Shown: piece by piece, positions 18,768 through 24,149 of the stretch
Layout of the letters: each line of letters starts with the position of its first letter
Position numbering within the stretch: position 1 is the stretch's first letter
Translations under genes and position numbers: made by a program
Origin: Fragilariopsis cylindrus CCMP1102
Taxonomy: Eukaryota; Bacillariophyta; Bacillariophyceae; Bacillariales; Bacillariaceae
Assembly (NCBI GenBank): GCA_900095095.1
Contig: FMBT01000687.1
Coordinates: forward strand, 1 to 24,149
Length of the DNA stretch: 24,149 bases
Direction of reading: 5' to 3'
Notes under the pieces: generated by a model
Seen by the model: only the letters and a program-made list of their open reading frames with translations
Told to the model about the DNA's origin: nothing
Databases searched by the model: none

Positions 18768-20178
18768 TCATTTCCTTCTGTCTCTCATTTTCTTTCCTTG
18801 CGTGTCGTTTAGTGCTGCTGCAGTTGTTGCCGTTACCGTTGTTATGTTTGTGTTCTTAATATCTGTTGGTGTTGGTGTTGTTGTTGAATTAAAACAATCG
18901 ATTAGATATTGTGCTTTGATAGTCAAGTTATATTTTTCCATACCGTTGATACTAGTATGAAATTCTTTTAAAATTTCACATATAATTGGAGACCTCCATT
19001 TATGTTTACTTTCTAATCGTGTCAAAAGCCATGGTTTGGTCACAGTTAGATGTATCGTTTGAAATATATGATTTCGTCGGTACCAAAAATAGTCCATTTT
19101 TTCCCCCCCTGTTAGTGCACTTGATAGAATAGCATTTTCTCTCCCCATAGTTTTCATACGATGTTTCGGATCATCACTAACAGTAAAATAACTGGATAGG
19201 AATCCTTGATGACCAAATCCAGTATTCCATGTATCGGGTTTGGTCATATTAGATGCATCGGAAGGAATATGTCTACGTACATCCGATAGTTTGTTTTACC
19301 AATGCGTCAAAGACTTCTGAACTTGGCTCAATGATCATAGCACCCGAATTCCATTCTATTAGATCCTTTGACTGGATAGCACAGGGTGTAGCAAAATCGG
19401 TAAACCAATGATAAATATTTTTCCTTATCAATATGTCAGCATCAAAACCAATTACTTTATCATATTCTGTTAAATTAAAGAATACAAGTTTATTGAATAC
19501 ACCAGACCATAAACCATTTTCTTTTACCTTCCGAATAATATGGTCGTGATCTTGAAATATTAAGTTTTGTATCAATCCTTCCTGTAACCACGTTTTAAGT
19601 ACATTACCCTGTTCCATCAGACTCTGTTCCCTTGTCGTTGTACTTGTAGTTGTATCTGTATCTGTAGTTGTAGTCCATGCATTTGTCGCAATAACAACAA
19701 TATCGATACCTTGTGCAATCATACCCAACTTATGTATCTGTTGTATCATACCATACAATCCATAAAGATGTACATATCTTTCAACATACACAGCTATGGC
19801 ATATCGTTCTTTTTGTTGCTGTTGTTGTTGTTGAAGTTGTTGCGTCGTCTCACTTTTCATTCGTAATCCTGTTATCCTTGCTCCTGATGCTCCTGATGCT
19901 TCTAATTCTGTTTGTGTTTTTCCCATTGGTGTACTAAGCAATTCGATAACATTACCAGTATCGAATAATAATGATGAAGGATTATTATTATTACCTCCTT
20001 TTCCTTGTACTGGAACTCCTCCGTTCGTTATAACGTCCTTCATGGTTCCACAAATAATACAAAATATAATCCCAACCAAAAATCCATTCCACCATTGACG
20101 ACTACATTTTCGTGATGATATTGATAGCCCCTTCTGATCAAGAATCCCTTCAGTCATGATCAAATGAAACGCACACAA
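18768..20178 (-). CDS. GT8 (glycogenin-like) type II membrane glycosyltransferase
   Basis: Likely transfers a sugar from a nucleotide-sugar donor inside the Golgi or ER. From 20178 (or Met at 20157) there is a short cytosolic basic part, a membrane anchor at residues 31-45 (NGFLVGIIFCIICG), and a Gln-rich stem (115-122). The GT8 fold starts at YAIAVYVERYVHLYGLYGMI. The metal-binding DxD is FDADILIRKNIYHW (246-248), followed by the acceptor-side motif EWNSGAMIIEPSSEVFDAL. The first frame stops at 19272; the rest, VRRHIPSDASN, TGFGHQGFLSSYF and HLTVTKPW, is in the next frame. Removing one base near 19285-19292 joins them and gives 470 codons (469 aa). The C-terminus is Thr-rich. Family membership is sure; sugar and acceptor are not. 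The autoglucosylation Tyr of glycogenin cannot be assigned. Confidence 0.8.
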
Positions 20179-21088
20179 AGTGAAGTGTCGTGTCGTGTCG
20201 TGTCGTGTAGCAATGGCTATTTGTTTTAGTTGTTATTCTTAGTATTGTAGTAGCCTTCCTTCACTCTCTTATCTTATTTGTCATCTCGGCTCATCTCGTC
20301 TCAGCCACACACAACAGCAAATGACCATCGATAGATAGATACCACACCCTCTTCACTACATTCACTACCGGCTTGAGGGGGGGTACCTTTATTAATGAGA
20401 GAGAGAGGAGAAAATGAGAGAGCGAGATAGAGTTTCATATTCTAAAAATAAATATTTGAAAATGGTGTTAAGTACCGTAACTACATATTTTTAGCACAGG
20501 ATTTCCCACAGGTTTCTACGCGTTCTACTGCTGTTTTTAGCAGTTTCTGGTTTTATTTTGATTTTTCTCACCCACTAGTGAAAAAGTGAAACAACATACT
20601 CGTTTTGACTACTTATATCAAAAAAAATTATGAGGGGAACTTAGTCGAATATTAGATTTTTCATAAAATCAATTCAAGCCAATTGGATTGTTACAATTAA
20701 AGTATCTATGGAAAGCTGACATCAAGAGCTATCTACTTATGTATGTAGTTGTTTATTGGGTACAGATTGTAGTGGAGCGATTTTAGCCAGAATTAATTCT
20801 TGCCGTTAAGGGCCGCTATACGGCCCCTAGTTAATTAAGGGATAGGGAAATTTAGCAACTAGTTTGGTTGATTCTAAAAATTTGCATACTCTCCCGTTGT
20901 AACTTAAGGACATACAGATTGAGATGTAGAATCATTTATTTATGTACAATATATACTACATCGTACTAGCTAGGCTAAGCTAAAGCAAGAAATATTTTAA
21001 CTATTAACCAGTACGATGCAATCGACGCAGAGATGATAATTGGATGGGAGCTATTATATTTTTAAAAATTATTTACTGGCATATCTAC
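20179..21088. other. Spacer upstream of GT8 gene
   Basis: 910 bp without a supported gene. It holds the GTGTC repeat, GA-rich tracts (20396-20432), and a GC-rich stem GGGCCG/CGGCCC with loop CTATA (about 20809-20825) in AT-rich surroundings. The last part is the 3' flank of the TPR gene ending at 21089. Confidence 0.5.
20185..20208. repeat. GTGTC pentamer repeat upstream of the glycosyltransferase
   Basis: Nearly five perfect GTGTC units start 7 bp upstream of the start codon of the GT8 gene, so they are probably in its 5' leader (GACAC in the sense direction). Confidence 0.9.
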
Positions 21089-22563
21089 TTAGATAGTATC
21101 CATAACGGGTTCTGAAATTTCAGTATCTTTTCCGTCCCCATCTAGATTTTCCTTATCCTTCTTCTTTTTTTTCTTCTTTTTTCCGTTGCCATTCATTTTG
21201 TTCATGTCATCTTTCCCATCTTCATTTGATTCCTCTCCCGAAGCTGATGGATGTCGTTTCTTGAACTCTTCTTCTGCCTTAACAAGAATATCCATTGAAC
21301 TTACAGCTGCACGATTCTTTTCAGCTGCAAGTTTCACATTCATCAATGCCTGTTTCGTCTCATCATGAAGTCCAAGTGTTCCATCATAGATACCGTACGC
21401 CTTGGCATAAAAAGATAACGCAGTTTCGTATTCTCCCTTCTCCATCAAAACCCCTGCAAGCTTCGTATAGATATTCGCCATCTTAACGTGGAATTTACCC
21501 ATCATACGTTCATATATTGCAATTGCTGACTTATATTCGACCAAACTAGACTCTAGATCGCCGTTTTCTCCCAAAGCCTCCTACATGAAAGGAAGAAAAG
21601 AACGAAATAAGAATATGTTAGAAACAATGAGAATCAATATTATTTCCATAATCCATAAAATGACCAAGTTCTTCGACGACAATTCTATCTATTTCAAACT
21701 TACCGCCATTCGTAGGTATATATCACAAGTCGTTGGATGTAAATCACCAAGATATTGCATTTCTAAGGATATAGCTTTTCGATAATATATCATAGCATCT
21801 TCATACTCGCCCTTTCGACACATGATATCTCCTTCGGTTTCATATTCAAGTGATCGAAGAACAATCATTTTGTACTCGATGATCGATTCTACATTCATAT
21901 TACCCCTAGCAGCCAACACTGTGCCAATATTTTCAATGACTTCCACAACATCTAAATGAGCCGTTCCACCGAAGACTAGAATTCGAGCTCGTAACGCTTT
22001 TCGCAATTCACCCAACGATTCGTCGAAATCACCACGATCACTTAGAGCACAACCCATCACGTAATGACTCCGAGCTGTCTCTAGATGCGATCGACCTAAT
22101 ATGGTTTCTCGGATGGCAATTGCCTTGCGGTGTTCGAGAATCGAATCGTCGTATTCTCCTGCTCGTTGGTGCGACACTCCTCTACTATGGTGTGTCCTAG
22201 CAAGGTTGAGTTTACAGTCCCTAATTTCTGCACCAAACTTCTCATTCTTGCCATCCTCATCAACAACAACTTTACCTTTCCCTTTCTGTTTTGAGACGAC
22301 TTCGACACATAAATTTCTACTGCCGTATTTAAATGTTTCATAGCCAGTTTAAAATCTTTAGTAGCACGATACGCTAAACCAAGACTGTAATGAGTCGTCG
22401 CAACTTCTGCACTATTGGAACCTGATTTAATTTCCTGTAGGTGTAAGGCTTGACGAAGTTCTTCTATTGATTCTGCATAAAAAGACTTATGCCGTAAGTT
22501 GTCGCCAATGTTAAAGCGCTGTGTACCAACATCGTCATCGTTGTCGTCGCCACTATCAACCAT
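21089..22563 (-). CDS. Kinesin-light-chain-like TPR protein
   Basis: Protein-interaction scaffold made of tandem TPRs of the kinesin light chain type (about 42 residues each). Exons are 21704-22563 and 21089-21580; the intron 21581-21703 (123 bp) has donor GTAAGT and acceptor ATGTAG, phase 0. Repeats include SIEELRQALHLQEIKSGSNS, YDDSILEHRKAIAIRETILG, DESLGELRKALRARILVFGG, YEDAMIYYRKAISLEMQYLG, LESSLVEYKSAIAIYERMMG and YETALSFYAKAYGIYDGTLG. The C-terminus is a charged tail with a Lys8 stretch (about 21167-21190). A frame change near 22305-22320, after AVEIYV, needs one added base; then the exons total exactly 451 codons (450 aa). No kinesin heavy-chain-binding heptad is obvious at the N-terminus, so a motor role is not shown. 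Cargo or partner is unknown. Confidence 0.78.
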
Positions 22564-23206
22564 TTTTATTATGAAACTTTCTTACTATATTATAGAATCG
22601 AAACTGTGCTTCCCTTTCGTCTTTAAGAAATAATGTGATCTTTAACAATAATACGACTATCGGTATATACAGTAGCAGGTAAAGTAAGATATATAACTAA
22701 GTTATGCATATATTATTGGTTTTGTAAATTTCCTCGAACTTATGTCTGACTTCGCTACGGTCATATTTTATCATTTTTTATGCATCCATACTTCATTAAA
22801 TAAAGTATGGATGACCAAATATGAGTCGTGCACACATCCGTCGAACGACTAAAACGAGATTTCGCGAGCATATGTTACTTTGCCAGTCACGCCAATAGTA
22901 AAGTAAATATAATACAGGAGTGAAAATAGGAACATGTACTAAGAAAATAATCTACATGTGGCTAGCAATAGACCAAATTGTGTTCAGGATATTATATCCT
23001 AATAAAACATAAAAACAATCCAGAACTTCAATTTTTCATTAAGTATAAAAGTAAATTAGACAAAAAATTCAATCTAATGTAATCAATAAAATGTGCGATA
23101 AGATTGACAGTGATCTAGATGATAATTATTTGATGTTTGTTAGCTGAAGGATTCACTATCTCGTATCTCCAAACACATATCGATATAATAGGTAATAGCA
23201 TTTTAT
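22564..23206. other. Spacer with nested inverted repeat
   Basis: 643 AT-rich bases with no gene recognised. A 10-bp perfect stem ATCCATACTT/AAGTATGGAT (22784-22793 and 22803-22812, 9-base loop) is flanked by an outer pair TCATATTT/AAATATGA (22760-22767 and 22817-22824). A second palindrome, AGGATAT-T-ATATCCT, is at 22986-23000. Confidence 0.75.
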
Positions 23207-24149
23207 TTATTGGGGAGCTTTCAAATACTCCAAACCTTCTGTAACCTTAGCAGAGACTATCACGTCGCCTTCTTTAACATCTTGAAGAAAATCTGAGCCT
23301 TCAATTACGTATCCAAACACTGGGTATCGACCATCTAATACATTTTTACCAGCTGGGGTAAGATCAGAATCAAAGAGTAACCAAAAGAATTGCGAACTTC
23401 CTGAATTAGGATCGTATTCGTCACGTGCCCAACCCATCGCACCGTAGGCAGAAAATGGCAAAATAGTTGCCTCACCACCTCGACCTTCTTCCTCAATTGT
23501 TGTTTCGTAAATAGGACCCTTGTCTCCCTGTATGAAGATTTCACTTGGAATAAGTCGTTCTCCCTTTGGTCCTTGACCGATGGACTTGCTAGCTTTTCCA
23601 CCCGTGTACCCTGTAGCTTCACCGTCAGGTTCACCAGTCTGCACAACAAAACCATCCGATCGTTGAATTTTCATATTGTTGTAAAATCCCTTACTGACAA
23701 GTTCTACAAAGTTTCCACCCGTTACAGGAGCTATCATTTAAAGAAAAGAGAAGGTGCGGGGAGCGAAGGTGAGGAGAAAGAAAGGAAAAATCATACTGCA
23801 TGAGCGACTTTGGGGTGATGTTATCGTAGTAGTAGTATTATACGAAGATAATTTCATAACCATTTTCTTGCTGATTCCATGATGATGATTTATATTTATA
23901 TTCATTTCATTTCATTCGGTTGCACATTATTTATTTCAATTTACGTACCTGTGTAACCATCGATGATCATAGTCAATTTCGCTTCGGGGAAGTTCACACC
24001 ATCAATATCAAATTGTGCTCCATCCTCACCTTTTTTGATTAACATTTCTACCTTAGCTCTTCGTTGCAATTGTGGCAAATCTGAATATTGTGGAGGACAG
24101 GAGTTGTATATCCAGCAGGGATCATTGTTCCTCTAACGTTTAATAACGT
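23207..24149 (-). CDS. CYP38/TLP40-like thylakoid-lumen cyclophilin, 3' part
   Basis: In plants this family sits in the thylakoid lumen and helps assemble photosystem II; it is not a strong prolyl isomerase. Exon 23949-24149 (5' end outside the window) reads SDLPQLQRRAKVEMLIKKG and LTMIIDGYT. The intron is 23731-23948 (218 bp, donor GTACGT, acceptor GATAG). Exon 23207-23730 continues APVTGGNFVELVSKGFYNNM, then IQRSDGFVVQTGEP, AYGAMGWARDEYDPNSGSSQ, FFWLLFDSDLTPAGKN and LDGRYPVFGYVIEG. The Arg and Gln/Phe of the isomerase site are kept, but the Trp and His of the cyclophilin A WLDGKH motif are missing (VLDGRYP), as in CYP38. At 24092-24096 one missing C would link RGTMIPAGYTTP to PPQYSDL; alternatively an exon begins after TTAG at about 24133. 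The targeting peptide is not in the window. Confidence 0.85.

Noticed and set aside
19272-19290. GTACGTAG at the end of the first GT8 frame as a splice donor
   Set aside because: The sequence straight after it codes for conserved GT8 residues leading to GHQGFLSS, so an intron would remove needed protein; a one-base slip explains it better.
1-24149. CRISPR array, prophage, insertion sequence or bacterial operon
   Set aside because: No spaced repeats, transposase or integrase motifs were seen; spliced genes and spacing are eukaryotic.

Overview
The window is nuclear DNA from a photosynthetic stramenopile, most likely a diatom. The evidence is: short GT-AG introns (about 74 to 218 bp), AT-rich spacers with many microsatellites, a secreted leucine-rich-repeat protein of the diatom type with a CxCC..CC tail, a CYP38/TLP40-like thylakoid cyclophilin, a front-end-less delta-9 acyl desaturase relic and a class III guanylate cyclase relic. 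The species cannot be told from the sequence.

Layout, left to right: 1-1107 (-) 5' part of a coiled-coil protein; 1572-2941 (+) TRM61, the catalytic tRNA m1A58 methyltransferase subunit; 3239-4561 (-) three-exon secreted LRR protein; 4562-7525 a gene-poor stretch holding dead signalling genes (receiver-domain relic on -, an unidentified relic and a guanylate cyclase relic on +) and a 73-bp tandem duplication; 7526-9537 (-) mitochondrial processing peptidase alpha subunit; 9538-11278 spacer; 11279-12350 (+) delta-9 desaturase pseudogene; 12716-12940 (-) unidentified relic; 13057-13788 (-) mitochondrial-type J-domain protein; 14174-15664 (+) ER/secretory TPR protein with C-terminal membrane segment; 15745-18175 (-) a TPR + PDK1-like kinase + degenerate metallophosphoesterase fusion; 18768-20178 (-) glycogenin-type (GT8) membrane glycosyltransferase; 21089-22563 (-) kinesin-light-chain-like TPR protein; 23207-24149 (-) CYP38-like cyclophilin, running off the right edge.

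These are mostly unrelated housekeeping genes, not a pathway cluster. Two products (MPP alpha and the J-domain protein) probably act in mitochondria. The most unusual gene is the three-part kinase fusion.

A second theme is reading-frame damage. At least seven otherwise well-conserved genes need a one-base correction, usually in or next to a short homopolymer, to read through. For TRM61, LRR, kinase, GT8 and the kinesin-light-chain-like gene the exon lengths become an exact multiple of three once that one base is added or removed. This pattern suggests residual assembly indels. The desaturase and cyclase carry several lesions each and look like true pseudogenes.
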